From Ophiostoma sp. CBS 140.51 (Eukaryota; Ascomycota; Sordariomycetes; Ophiostomatales; Ophiostomataceae), in NCBI GenBank assembly GCA_029298735.1, contig JANSLP010000134.1:1-64000 (forward strand): DNA of 64,000 nucleotides, written 5' to 3'. This document shows positions 11,380 through 22,613 of the stretch, piece by piece. A model generated the notes under the pieces. The model worked only from the letters and a program-made list of their open reading frames with translations, was not told the DNA's origin and did no database searches. Every line of letters starts with the position of its first letter. Within the stretch, counting starts at the first letter, position 1. The position numbers and the translations under genes were made by a program.

Positions 11380-13771
11380 CTAGAAGCCACCCTTGCCTTG
11401 CACACGCTTGATTGCGCCGACAAACCCCTTGGCCCAGCTGAAGCGGCCTGGGTCGATACCCAATGCACCATCTGCCTCTTTACCCTCGTGGTCCCGCCAC
11501 AGACCTTCCTCCTTGACTAATCCACCGTACAAGTGCGTGTTCTCGTTGCGGCGTAGACCGTCAATCCATGCATGGCACACGTCTGGGCTCTCCAGCATCA
11601 CATTTATTTCCTGGCTGTGGTACCAGCTCTGCGTGTCCTGGTTGCCGTTGCCCATGATGCCAATGGTCTCGTCGACAATCATGAGCTTGATGTGACAGTC
11701 ACGCTTCTTCTTGCTCTGCGGGATGGGCCGCGTTTGGTCCTTGGCCACGTACCAAAAGTAGTGGAGGTGCTTGCGGCCCTCTTCCGACAGTGCCTTGTAA
11801 AGCTGGTGGGCAATCATCTCATTGGTACCGCCCTGGCGGGGCAGGAGCTCGCCCATGTCGTTGTAGCCCAGGCAGACATACAGGATGACGTCCAGACCAC
11901 GCTCGCACGCCTCGTAGATGGCAGGTACGAGAGGCTCGGCGTTGAGTGTAGGTGTCTGGATAAAGACGTTCCTACGTGCATTTCTAAGGGCTGACAGCCA
12001 TGCCGCGTTCTGGGGCTGCACGACAGACGAGTGTGTCGGAGGGCCAAAAGGTGGCCGGTTGACCATGGCAATGGGGAAAGGCTCATGTGTGGCGTGCGGG
12101 ATGTATGGTGTCATCTCCTCACCCTCACCAAGCTCAGGCGCATCGGCCTTGAGGTCGTTGACTGTGTGATTGAGCAGCCGGCTGATGGCCTCCATCTGCG
12201 TCTCGCCGGGCTTGGCAGAAACGGCCGTCTGTACGCGTGTGACCTCGCCTGCAATGTCCTTGTCGTACTGTGGATGCTCGTTTGTGCTTTGGGGGAGAAG
12301 TGTGTTGGAGGATGTGGGATGGGTGATGTTTGCGGCAGACAAAGGCTGCTTGCCGGCGCTCAAGAAGCTGAGAGTGGCAGGATCAGGACCGTTCGGCTTG
12401 TTTGGGCTGAATTTTATGACGTCCTTGGTCTCTTCTGTGCTGCCCGTGTTGCCCTCCTTAATCTCGGCGGCAGTCGCCTTGTCCAGCTCTGGGCTGCCCC
12501 CGCTGGCCTTGGAGGCATGCGGATGAAGTGTGCTGGCTGTTGTTGTCGGGCCTGTGACGACATCTGAGCGGTGCACATTGTCACTCGCAACAGGAGCGTT
12601 TGCGGCGTTCGCGTCAAGTGCACCTGGCTCGCGCACGCCCTTGGCGTCAACAATCGGGCCGGCCTGTGCTGGTTGCTGCTGCTGTTGCGGCTCGTCGTTG
12701 GAGAGCCAGGTGTTGTTCTGCGGCGCATCGTTTGTTGTTGCTGCCGCACCGTTGGCTGTCGAACCACTGGCTGTCGGACCACTGATTCCCGCACCGTTAC
12801 TACTGAGCCCACCTGCAGCCGCAGGCGAGTTATGGCTGGGCAGCGGGGGCTCCATCTTCTTGTGCCACGACATGAGGGCCATGTCGTAAAACGAGTCCAC
12901 AATGGGACCCTCGTAGTGTACCATCATCTCCAGATTGTCATTGTCCTGAATGTTGTTGCTCTGCAGGATGGCGACCTTGCGGTCGACGACCATGTACTTG
13001 GCATGGAACGTGCCGACCATGGCCTGGTGGTAGTTCATGACCTGCATGTCGATGTTGGGCATCTCCTCGGGCGAGGGGATCTTGACGTTCTTGCCCGTGT
13101 ACTCGTCGACGCCCACCAGGTAGTGCGGGTCAATGAGCTGCTTGGGGCTGCCACGATCATAAATGACCTTGAAGACGATGCGGTCACCACGCTCGCCAGC
13201 GCGGCGGTTGAGCTCGCGCATGGCATTGGTGAGGTAACGCGAGGCGACGCTGTCCTGCCAGTAGTTTGTGGCCAGAAACACCTCCTTCTCGGCGCGGGCA
13301 ATGACGTTGGCCATGTGCCGTGCAATGTCTGGAATGGTGGAGATGACGGTCAGCGGTGCAACGCCGCAGCTGCCCAGCAGCGAGGGGCTGACCATGGCCC
13401 GGTCGGGGCTCTCCTGGACAACTGCCAAAACATCACGGTAAATCTGTGTCGTTAGTAAGTGGAGATTTTGGTAAAATTGCTCGATATTTTGCGCTCACCT
13501 TCAAAAATAGGTCACTGGGCTTTGTGGGACCCCATTTGCCGCATTTAGCGGCACGCTCGAGGTCGTTGACCTGAGTGGTGGTCGCCGTGTTGTGTCCCAC
13601 CTCCTTGTTATAACGATACTTGCCATACAGTGTTTGCCAAGCATCGCCGCCCGCCAATGTGGGATCAGCAGCCACAAGAGAGGAGACACTGTCTTTGGAT
13701 GTACACAACTCGAGGATACCGTTTCCCAGGGTCTCCTCTTTGAGAATCCCAGAGTCTTTGCTGGTATCCAT
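11380..13771 (-). CDS. Phospholipase D-like protein with two HKD motifs
   Basis: Two exons, 13771-13499 and 13443-11380; the intron (13498-13444) has a GTGAGC donor, a CTTACTAAC branch site and an ACACAG acceptor. The product has 778 residues. Both PLD catalytic motifs are intact: HAKYMVVD (H238, K240, D245) followed by SNNIQDND, and HIKLMIVD (H675) followed by NGNQD. That supports an active PLD-superfamily phosphodiesterase, but the substrate (phosphatidic acid formation, cardiolipin-type or other) is open. A low-complexity stretch of roughly 250 residues, rich in Pro, Ser, Ala, Asn and Thr, lies between the two halves. No PX/PH or C2 domain is visible, so it is not the SPO14/PLD1 type. No signal peptide is evident. 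Confidence 0.88.
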
Positions 13772-15194
13772 GACTTGAGTTTTTGGTTGTGTGGTGGGAA
13801 AGGGGAAAAAGAGGAACAGCAGAGATCGTCGTTGACGATAGGGCTGAAGTGAACGTGGGAACCAGGGATTTTGACGTGTTTAGTGTATCTGTTTTATGAT
13901 GTATGCGTATGGGGTGGGCGTTGTGGAACGTGGCTGTGAAGCTGTTTTGCTATGAAGCTTTTGGGAGAGTTTGGAAAATGCCAAGAGTAAGACAAATAGA
14001 AAGTTGAATGCCAAGAACGGGGAAAGCTACTCCTTTTAAGGAGGAAAGAGCGACAACGTCAAAAGAGTGGAAATCGAGGCAGGTGGGCAAGGCGAGCAAT
14101 TGGTTCGTTGGTTCGTTGGCTTGTTGGCTCGTTGGTTCCTTTTGGAAGGGAGGGAGGGGAAAGCAGAAGCAGGCTAAGGATGGAAAGTGTCGTCGTGGAA
14201 AGAGACGAAAAGACCGATCGTCGGTGTACGTCACTACCGCGGGAAACAGGCTGCACTCGAACATGGAACGCTAATACGTGAGGAGTCGAATAATAAACAG
14301 AAGGAACGACCTCGACCTAGGCTGAGCTCAAAGAAAGAAGGAGGGAGAGAAAGAACCAAGCTTTTTGCTAGCCGTCTTCAACCTAGTCGATTGTTCCTTC
14401 CATCTCTGGATGGTTGACGTTTGGGTAGAGGCAGGCACGTTGAAAAGACGAATGTGGCAAGACAGTTTGAGGAGAGGTCTTTCCGACCTGGCTGCAGGTG
14501 CTCAGAAGCTAGCCGAAGAGCTGTCGAGGACAATCGAGGATGCTTGTGTGTGCGAGTCGTAAATGTCATGAATGTGGCAGGCTATGGACATGACGTCAGT
14601 AGCGTCGATTGCATGGTCCATTGGGGTAGCCTGAAGAATTGTGTAAGTACCTGTTACGACGCTGCAACTGCGGACAATACAGTGGCTGAAGCAGTGGACC
14701 TGTCTCTATTTTTGGGTGTACACAGGCGCTATGTGGCGTATTTTCTGGGCTTCATTAGATTGAAGAATATGCTTGAGGAGAGCTTCATTGTTTCTATCGT
14801 TTTTATATGTTTCTTCAATTGATATCTGTTTTTCCTTTTGTCATGCTGTGAAGTTGAAGAAGATGGAACGAAATATGTCTTAGCAGGCCCAAAATTACAG
14901 GCGGCGCAAGGCGGACGCACCTGCCATAAATAGCCAAAAATGCGCTAACGCGAAAAGAGAAAATGGCAGTCGCCGCCCCTTGACCTTTTGACCGCTCTTA
15001 TCGATAACAACAATTCTGCCAGCCCAAAGAAAAAAAAGTTTTGGCGGGAAAAGTATATCGTGAGAAAGCAGGAGCAACCTCAGTGCACCTAACAGCATCT
15101 TCCAAAAAAAACATACCACGACCACATCCACACCCGACTTCCCTCTCTCCCCCCCTATAAAACAATCACCAGCTTCGCATTGCCACCCACCGCC
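13772..15194. promoter_or_regulatory. Divergent intergenic region, PLD-like / ESF1
   Basis: 1.4 kb between the starts of the PLD-like gene and ESF1. It holds an 8-nt tandem repeat at 14100-14139 and a TATAAAA at 15156-15162. The latter is only about 33 nt before the ESF1 ATG and so may be chance. No coding frame is convincing. Confidence 0.45.
14100..14139. repeat. 8-nt tandem repeat, five units
   Basis: Five consecutive 8-nt units of the form TTGGYTYS: two identical ttggttcg units, then ttggcttg, ttggctcg and ttggttcc. It is intergenic and a likely length-variable minisatellite. Confidence 0.8.
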
Positions 15195-17483
15195 ATGGGC
15201 AAAAAGGAGCGCAGCGGCTCGCCGAGCCGGATCAACGATGCGCGGTTCGCCAAGTTTGAAAGCGATCCGCGGTACCGCCTCCCATCGAAACGCAACACCA
15301 AGACAAAACTCGACAAGCGGTTCGGCCAAGTTCTAAAGGACAAGGATTTTACGGCGACGACACAGATTGACCGGTACGGCCGCAAGCTCAAGTCGGACAA
15401 GAAGAAGAAGGCGCTGGAGCGGCTGTATGAGGTGGACGACGATGAGGAGGATAAGGATAGCGAGGACGACGACAAAGAGAGCGAGGACGAAGAACCCGCC
15501 AAGGCGTCGACCAAAAAGTCCAACTACGATGCGGCACGAGGCGGCGGTTTCTCTGCCTCTGAGTCGGACGACGACGACGAAGACGACGAGTCCGACGGTG
15601 ACCTGTTTGACGAAGAGGAGGAGGAAGAGGACGCCGCCGACACACAGCAGTTCCGGGAAGAGCAGGCCGAGGTGCCCACGGGCGAAATCACACACCGACT
15701 GGCGATTGTTAACTTGGACTGGGACCACGTCAAGTCGCGGGACCTGATGGCCATGTTTTCGAGTTTCGTGCCCAAGGAGGGCCGCGGCAAGATTGAGAAG
15801 ATCTCCGTGTACCCGTCGCAGTTTGGCAAGGAGCGGATGAAGCGGGAGGAGCTGGAGGGTCCGCCGCGGGAGATTTTCAAGGGCAAGGACGAGAGCGGTG
15901 ATGAGGATAGCGACGCTAGCGACAGCGAGCGCAGCGAGGACGACGAAGACAGTGAGGAGGAAGACGAAAAGGTCAAGAAGGAGCTCCTTCGCGAAGAGAA
16001 CGACACGGATTTCGACAGCAACGCACTGCGGTCGTACCAGCTGGACCGGCTGCGGTACTACTATGCGGTGATGGTGTGCTCGGACAAGGCGACGGCCGAG
16101 GCGATTTACAATGCGACGGACGGCACCGAGTACCAGTCGTCGTCCAACTTTATCGATTTGCGCTTTGTGCCTGACGACACGACGTTTGACGACGACGAGC
16201 CGCGGGACGAGTGCACGGAGATCCCGTCCAACTACAAGCCGGTCGAGTTTGTCACCAACGCGCTGCAACACTCCAAGGTGAAGCTGACGTGGGACATGCA
16301 CCCGGAGGACACGTCGCGCAAGGACCTGATGAACAAGGCGTTTTCGGGCACACCAGCCGAGCTCATCGAAAACGATCTGCGCGCGTACCTGGCGAGCGAC
16401 AGCGATGGCGAAGACGGCTTCGATGATGACGGCGAGGAGTTTGGCGGTGTGGAGGAGGTGGAGGCAGAGGAGGTGGTCAACAATGATGACGAGGAGGATG
16501 ATGAGGTGAACGAGAAGGCCGAGAAGCCCAAGCTCAGCAAAAAGGAGCTTGCACGGCAAAAGATGCGCGCCGCTCTGGGCTTGTCCGAAGAGTCGGAGAA
16601 GAAGAGCAGCAGCAGCAAGAAGAACGCGCCCGTCGGCGGCATGCAAATCACCTTTACGCCTGCCCTCTCCGACGGTGCTGCCGCCAAGAAGAAGTCGGTC
16701 GGCCCTGACGGTGTCGAAGAGACGACCCTCGAAAAGTACAAGCGCAAGGAGAAGGAGCGAAAGGAGAAGCGCAAGCAAAAGGCGATTGCCAAGCGCGAGG
16801 GCCGTGACCCCAACGCAGAGGCCGAAGTGGAGAGCGATGTCGAGGTGGTTGGTGGTCCTGACGGTGACGATGATGCCGAGGATCTGGGCTTCAACGATCC
16901 GTTCTTCATGGACGACGCCCCGGCAGCTGGTGCTGGCGAATCCTCCAAGTCGTCCATCCGCAAGGAGGAGCGCCTGAAGAAGCGGGCGCAGCGCGAGGCC
17001 GAGGAGAAGGAGAAGGCCGAATCGCGCGCTCAGCTCGAGGCACTGATGGGTGCCGACGGTGAAGACATTGAGGGCGCCGGTCACTTTGACATGCGTGATG
17101 TGATGAAGGCCGAGAAGGCGCGACAAAAGGAGGAGCGCAAGAAGAACCGCAAGAACCACAACCGGAGAGGCGATGGCGATGGTGAGGACGAGGGTGCTGC
17201 TGCTGATTTCAGCGCACACGGCATCGACGCTTCTGACCCTCGTCTGCAGGCCGTGTTTGGCGGTGCCGAGTTTGCCATTGACCCGTCGAACCCGCAGTAC
17301 AAGGACACGCTGGGTCTGCAGCAGATGCAGAACGAAGCGCGGCGGAAGCGGAAGGACAACGGTGCGGAGGAGGATGATGCTTCTTCGAAAACCACCAAGA
17401 AGGCCAAGACCTCGAGCCGGAACGACGAGCTGGCCAACCTGATCAAGTCGGTCAAGAGCAAGGCGAAGAAGAACAAGCTGTGA
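15195..17483 (+). CDS. ESF1: Pre-rRNA-processing protein ESF1
   Basis: Intronless, 762 residues. The start is the ATG at 15195, giving MGKKERSGSPS; an apparent longer frame begins at a TTG and is not used. ESF1 is a nucleolar factor needed for 18S rRNA processing and small-subunit assembly. The family signature is present: an N-terminal DARFAKFESDPRYRLP motif, an RRM-like segment starting THRLAIVNLDWDHVK (about residue 160), a CSDKATAEAIY segment, and the C-terminal NUC153 motif DPRLQAVF...FAIDPSNPQYK. Long acidic tracts and Lys-rich coiled stretches occur throughout, as in the yeast protein. It is divergent from the PLD-like gene. The call is firm. Confidence 0.94.
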   Translation: MGKKERSGSPSRINDARFAKFESDPRYRLPSKRNTKTKLDKRFGQVLKDKDFTATTQIDRYGRKLKSDKKKKALERLYEVDDDEEDKDSEDDDKESEDEEPAKASTKKSNYDAARGGGFSASESDDDDEDDESDGDLFDEEEEEEDAADTQQFREEQAEVPTGEITHRLAIVNLDWDHVKSRDLMAMFSSFVPKEGRGKIEKISVYPSQFGKERMKREELEGPPREIFKGKDESGDEDSDASDSERSEDDEDSEEEDEKVKKELLREENDTDFDSNALRSYQLDRLRYYYAVMVCSDKATAEAIYNATDGTEYQSSSNFIDLRFVPDDTTFDDDEPRDECTEIPSNYKPVEFVTNALQHSKVKLTWDMHPEDTSRKDLMNKAFSGTPAELIENDLRAYLASDSDGEDGFDDDGEEFGGVEEVEAEEVVNNDDEEDDEVNEKAEKPKLSKKELARQKMRAALGLSEESEKKSSSSKKNAPVGGMQITFTPALSDGAAAKKKSVGPDGVEETTLEKYKRKEKERKEKRKQKAIAKREGRDPNAEAEVESDVEVVGGPDGDDDAEDLGFNDPFFMDDAPAAGAGESSKSSIRKEERLKKRAQREAEEKEKAESRAQLEALMGADGEDIEGAGHFDMRDVMKAEKARQKEERKKNRKNHNRRGDGDGEDEGAAADFSAHGIDASDPRLQAVFGGAEFAIDPSNPQYKDTLGLQQMQNEARRKRKDNGAEEDDASSKTTKKAKTSSRNDELANLIKSVKSKAKKNKL

Positions 17484-17652
17484 GGTGGTTGTTGAGAATA
17501 TTGAATTTCTGCATCATGGGATAGATAAAATAGGCATGCCTACATGGCTTTTGATTTTGATTATTTTCATACTGTTGTATCATATTATTTAGTTAGGATG
17601 GCATTATTATTATTCACATATATCATTATATCCACATCCACATCACATTACA

Positions 17653-20004
17653 TTACATGTATAGATTCTCAGCGTTGAGGCCGTCGTTTGCCGTGCCCGT
17701 CCCCATCAGATCTGGCAACAACCAAAGACTCTGCTGCCACAGCGTCTGCGAAAACACTCTTAGATTCTTCCGCTTTACATCGGGCGCATGGAGTGGATGC
17801 ACCAGGATACTGCGGACCTTATCGTGCAGGCTCTGGCCCACGGCCGTGGGATCGGGTAGGACGTCACCATAGGATAGGCCTGGATGGTCACGACAGGCAC
17901 TGCTCTCTCCTTCTTTCCAGTTGGTAGTTTCGCTGTTGTCTGCGGTTGTGCCGCCAGTGGCCGGCGACGTCTCTCCCTCCGCCTCCCAGGAGACAAACTC
18001 TGGCACCGGCTCGGTTCCATATGAGTATTCATACAGCTTGTACAGCAGACCCAACGTCTCACCCCAGGCGGCAGCCACTGGCCAGCGAGGCTCCCAAGAC
18101 TGAATGATTCTCAACAGCAACAAGAACTTGGCTCGTGCTACTGGCTTGGGGCACTTATCACAGGTTTGAGTGTAGACGACCCAGAGATGGACGGCGGCAG
18201 CAGTCACAAGAGCGTTGGCAGCCACAGTGGACTGGAGGATAGCACGTCCACGATCACGCTCAGTATCGACATCACCTTCCGGAGTGCTCTCGCTGCCACC
18301 GCTGCCGTGGTAAAGCTCACTGGCCATCTCGGTAATGATGTTGACAGCATCAATACAGGTATCAATGAGTGGCTTGTTGGAGTAGTCTTGGGGCAGACCG
18401 GCGGCGTCGGATGCCATCATCAACGACCGGTAGTCGATGTTCCCAAGACCCAGGTCCATGTCCATGGTGCTGCTGCTGTTTCCACTGCCACTGGTACCAG
18501 CCATACTTCCTCCATCGTCCATGGGGCTGTAGTACTGCATGTCCAGCTGCGGAAGGTACTCGTGGTGCATCACACAGCGTGCATGGTGCAGCAAGAAATT
18601 AAACTGAACAAACGTCTGAGCCTGTCCCGTTAGCCGGTGCAAGCGGTAGTTGGCCGCCGACCAGTGCATCGCGGGCGGCACGACTTGTGTAGAAAACTCG
18701 GCAATCGCTTGGTTTGTTTTGAAGAAGGGTCCTGCCGGGTCGGTGGGTGCATAGGGTGTGCGGCGACGGCCGCCGGTGGCGTGCAACAAGGCCATGTCGC
18801 CCCAGAGCCGGAGCATACAGAGGTAAAAGGGTGTGACGCTCATCCTCGAAAGTTGTTGTAAGTGTTGTGGTGTTTGGCCGCTCATAAACTCATTAAGCCA
18901 CGGGCCTGGGTCGTTTTCGTCATAAGCAAAGGTATTCTCGGCACAAGGCAAGCGGACATCTTCACCACCGCCGCGGGTGCCGTAGATGACATTACTGGCG
19001 ACACCGGGTGGGATGACGGGCGGGAGTTCAATGTAGAAGCGATGGTGGCAGGTATAGGAGATGAGGCGGTCGACGACAAAGCAGGCCCAAAAGGTGCGCC
19101 TTCGAGTTTCGCGCTGGCGAGGGCCGACTTGTCGCCGAGTAACGGAAAAGGGCGACTGCTGGTCGCCATCTAGTTCGACGCCCAGTTGAAGGGCATGGGC
19201 CATGCGCAAGGCCGTGCCGGCGTGCATCCATGCCTTGAAGTCTTTCCATCCGATGAGTTCGCGGACGGCGATGACTAGGAAGGCTTGTATCGTGTAGACT
19301 ACACCCGTGTTAGAGAATGACAATGACACCACCGTGGGTATGAATGATGAAAGGCAACTTACTTGATGGCTGATCAGTGAGATGCCGTCCGAGGAGAGAG
19401 GCTTGCTGGGCATAAAAGTCGGACAGGCCGACACTGCAGCTCGGCAAGCCGAGGGCTCTGGTGAGACGACCCACCTCGTCTGGCGTCAAATACAAAGCTG
19501 CAAGGCTGGCAATGGCCATGGCCAAGACGGGAGCCTGTTTCTGCAATCCTGCCATGGTGGTTGTCGGCTTGTGCAGAAAAGCACAAAATTCAACCTCGTG
19601 GTGGCGTTCTAGAAAGATGTCGAGGAGGCGGGACGGCAAGACCAGGGGTGCACTGACAGGACTGTTGAAGCCATGGATAGGGCTGATCTGCGCAGCCTGG
19701 CCCTGGGCTGTCTGTCCTTGCTGTTCCTGAACATTGTCCGAAGGTAAAGATTCGGGCGTCCCAGGAATGGGAAAAGACGGTGCTCCTGGCACGTTGGGCC
19801 ACGTACATGGCGTCTTGCGTTTGAGGCAGCGCCGGCACTGTGGTCGAGTGCCGCTGCATTTGGTCTTGCTGCGGCGGCTGCAGCTGTTAGAGGGTGCACA
19901 TATTGTTCTACGTTATAATATGCCTTCACTCACCATGCATCGCAAGCTTGAGGCGTTCGCCCGCCGACTTCTCGGGTCACATCTCGGGCCGGTGCTGCGT
20001 CCAT
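17653..20004 (-). CDS. Zn2Cys6 fungal transcription factor (Fungal_trans domain)
   Basis: Three exons: 20004-19934, 19877-19363 and 19298-17653, giving 743 residues with frame preserved throughout. Exon 1 carries the start and the first cysteine of the zinc cluster. Intron 1 splits the codon of the second. The joined cluster CDACRRSKTKC...CRRC...C has exact C-x2-C-x6-C-x6-C-x2-C-x6-C spacing at about residues 21-48. A Fungal_trans middle-homology domain follows, with TIQAFLVIAVREL, a MAHALQLGVE segment and a RRRTFWACFVVDRL segment. The C-terminal part holds Ser/Gly-rich linkers. It should be a nuclear DNA-binding regulator; targets are unknown. The divergent neighbour is an MDR reductase 625 bp away. 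An upstream AG would add two codons and break the cluster spacing (see findings). Confidence 0.9.
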
Positions 20005-20629
20005 TGTAAGTGGGTTGTCAGTCAGTGTCAAGTGAACTCGAGTTGCTGTTAAATTGGAGCTGTTTTCTGCTGTGGATGTCGTTGCTGTTGATGTTGAGAA
20101 AGCCGGTTTCTCGTCTGCTTGCCCGAGATTTTCAAAGCGCAGAAACCTTGATTAAAGGGGGTCAATTGAGATCGATTGAGTTTCTTGGACGAAGGAGGGT
20201 GGGCAATGTCAGTCCTGGAGGGGTCGAGGGTCGTTCCTTCTGTCAGTGTTGCTTTGTCAGGACCCACAGAAAATGTCGGATAAGCCGGCGGGTTTCTCAC
20301 CACAATCAGTGGGTGCAACGGTCTGACAGCCGGCGCATTTCGCGCTAAACGCCTTTTGTTAAACGGATAAGCCGACAGTATATCATGTAAGTCGACCGAC
20401 ATCGTCTTGGCATCGAGAAACATATATATTGATGCTCTTTTTGGCGTTGCATTGTAGGACGAAAACAGAAAAATAAAACATATCAAAAAGTGCTCTAACC
20501 AACTCAAGGAAACGCCAAACGTCAAAAAGACAACGTCAAACCACGGCCCAGAAGACAACAACAAAGATTGCAGTAATCAACGCCACAACCGAGCCTTCCT
20601 TCGCTTTCACCACTTACATCACCTACACT
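20005..20629. promoter_or_regulatory. Divergent promoter, transcription factor / MDR reductase
   Basis: 625 bp separate the ATGs of the Zn2Cys6 regulator (minus) and the reductase (plus). It includes a TATATAT at about 20423-20429. Co-regulation of the pair is possible. No zinc-cluster binding palindrome was identified with confidence. Confidence 0.45.
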
Positions 20630-21709
20630 ATGTCCACTCACAAGGCTGTCGTTACTGTGGCCGTGCGGGCTCCGCTGGGCCTCATCGACGTCCCAACAGT
20701 CGCGCCGACCGGCCGCGAGGTCCAAGTCCACGTGGAATGGACCGCCTCGACGCCTCTCGATCTTCACCAAAACGACGGCGGTCTGTTGGTCACACACCCT
20801 CAAGTGCTGGGCGACGGCATCGCGGGCACTATCACAGCAGCCGGCGCCGATGTAAAGAACCTGGCTGTGGGCGACAAGGTCTTTGGCTTCGCTTTCCGTG
20901 AGAACAAGCAAAAGGCCTACCAGGACTTTGCCACCGTCCCCGAGACCACTCTCGGCAAAATCCCTGCCGGTTTCTCCATGCAAGAGGCCACCACTCTACC
21001 CAACAATACTGTTACTGTCTTTCACGCCGTTACAAAAGACTTGGGTCTGCCTCTCGAATGGCCCAGACCTTCTTCTGCCAACCCCCACGCCGAAACACCC
21101 ATTTTCATCTGGGGTGGCGCCTCGTCGTGTGGCCAGTATGCCTTGCAGATCTTGAGCCACTGGGGTTACAAGAACCTGTTGACCACCGCCTCCAAGAAGC
21201 ACCACGACTACCTGAAGAGCATCGGTGCCAGACACACTTTCGACTATCACGATGCGGATGTGGCCTCTCAGATTCTCAAGGCCGCTCCTCACGTTCCCTA
21301 CGTCCTCGACTGCATCGCCTCCCAGCAGGGCAGTTTGGCCCGTATTGCCGAGTTCGCCCAGGCTGGCACCGTCGTAGCTGCTCTCCTGCCCGTCATTATC
21401 CGCGATGCTACCGACGATGTCGCACCAGAGTACTCAATGGACACGCAGGGAGTGGTCAAATGGGCAGACGGTGTTGAAGCTCGGGGTGTCCGAACACACT
21501 TTTACGAAGACGATGCCTTCTTCAAGGAGCACCTGCAGTCGACCGTCGTTCCCGAACTTCTGGCCACCGGTGTTGTCAAGCCCAACAAGCAGCGCATCGT
21601 CGAGGGCGCTACTCTGCTGGAGCGTGCACAGGAAGCCATGAACCTGCTGCGAAGGAAGGAGGCGAGTGCCGAGCGGCTGGTGTGGCGCGTGTCTGATCTG
21701 AAGCTGTAG
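20630..21709 (+). CDS. Medium-chain reductase (MDR superfamily), zinc-free enoyl/quinone reductase type
   Basis: Intronless, 359 residues, ATG start. The fold is MDR: an N-terminal GroES-like domain (VLGDGIAGTITAAG about residue 62-75, VGDKVFGFA about 83-91) and a Rossmann NAD(P)H domain with IFIWGGASSCGQYALQIL around residue 155-172. The cysteine quartet and catalytic zinc ligands of true alcohol dehydrogenases are absent, so this is a zinc-independent reductase, similar to fungal trans-enoyl reductases and quinone oxidoreductases. It probably reduces an activated C=C or quinone with NADPH; the substrate is unknown. No polyketide synthase is nearby in this window. It lies divergent from the Zn2Cys6 factor and just upstream of the ISG12-like array. 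Confidence 0.88.
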   Translation: MSTHKAVVTVAVRAPLGLIDVPTVAPTGREVQVHVEWTASTPLDLHQNDGGLLVTHPQVLGDGIAGTITAAGADVKNLAVGDKVFGFAFRENKQKAYQDFATVPETTLGKIPAGFSMQEATTLPNNTVTVFHAVTKDLGLPLEWPRPSSANPHAETPIFIWGGASSCGQYALQILSHWGYKNLLTTASKKHHDYLKSIGARHTFDYHDADVASQILKAAPHVPYVLDCIASQQGSLARIAEFAQAGTVVAALLPVIIRDATDDVAPEYSMDTQGVVKWADGVEARGVRTHFYEDDAFFKEHLQSTVVPELLATGVVKPNKQRIVEGATLLERAQEAMNLLRRKEASAERLVWRVSDLKL

Positions 21710-21878
21710 TGAATGAGGCTGTGGTTTTTGTTCGTTGGGTAGTGAATACGACCAGTCTTCAGCCAGGTTGTATACATATAATTATAGAGAGGACGTCTCT
21801 GGTCCATCATCCCAGTGTTGGCTATCATCCTCCAGTGTAACAGACAATCATGATTCACCTCTTTCAACCTCATCAGTA

Positions 21879-22243
21879 ATCACAGCTCGAGCTCTTCTCA
21901 AACGCGTAAGTAGTGCACGTTGTCAGTATTTAATTTCTATGAGCAAGACCACTGGCGCAACTTTTAGCTCTGGCGCTTCATCAAGAAATGCCCCATCTTC
22001 GCGGCCTGCTGTGCCGTTGCTGGCATTCTCGTTGTAGGCACCGTCACCGCTGCCATTGTCACCGGCCCTGGTCTACCTGCCCTCGGGTTTGGCGCTGGCG
22101 GGATCACCAAAGGTAACCGACACCACAATTACTCTATATTAATTCACGGTGGCTACGGTGCTGCCATCGTTGCGGGTGCCATCAAGACGGCTGTCGGTGT
22201 TACCACGGCATGGCTGCCGGCACCTGTGCCGTGGGCTACTTAG
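21879..22243 (+). pseudogene. Decayed ISG12 / Ifi-6-16-like gene copy (copy A)
   Basis: The exon-2 equivalent at 21968-22111 reads LWRFIKKCPIFAACC through LPALGFGAGGITKG, the core ISG12 motif, and ends at a GTAACC donor in the same phase as copies B and C. An acceptor TTTTAG precedes it. The exon-1 equivalent would end at 21905 before GTAAGT, but its frame has ATC (21879) where the other copies have ATG. No AG acceptor and no GS(I/L)AA segment follow the second donor. The sequence jumps from intron-like DNA straight to GGYGA, so about 28 conserved codons are gone. The residual frame stops at 22241-22243. I infer a non-functional copy, though a different exon structure cannot be excluded. Confidence 0.6.
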
Positions 22244-22613
22244 GTGACAACGGCCCCGCGGCTGTCATGTATTAAAATCAAGTGGACACCCAGATTGCCA
22301 CTCATACGGACTGGCCAGGCGGTATATTTGTGAATGAGACATGTGTTTGACGGCAAGGAAGAAGGTGGAAAGCAGTGGACGAAGAAGACAGAAGTAAACA
22401 AACGAAGCAGCAAGAGATTGCCCCTCACTTGATACTGGGATACCTGCTATGGAAACAAACAAAACGGAGTGCCATTCAATCATTTTAAATATGGCCTGTA
22501 TGAGAGCGTGTCCCATCTCATTTCGTGCCTACCAACTCTCCGTTCACATTGACCAAGTACGGCATTATCATACACTTTGATCGTCACAATACCATTCTGA
22601 CCAGAAAACAAAA
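22244..22613. other. Spacer between ISG12-like copies A and B
   Basis: 370 bp, moderately AT-rich. It should hold the promoter of copy B. No gene is seen. Confidence 0.5.

Noticed and set aside
15333..17219. 628-codon open frame antisense to ESF1
   Set aside because: Shadow of the acidic and lysine-rich ESF1 coding sequence; Leu/Val-rich with no family features.
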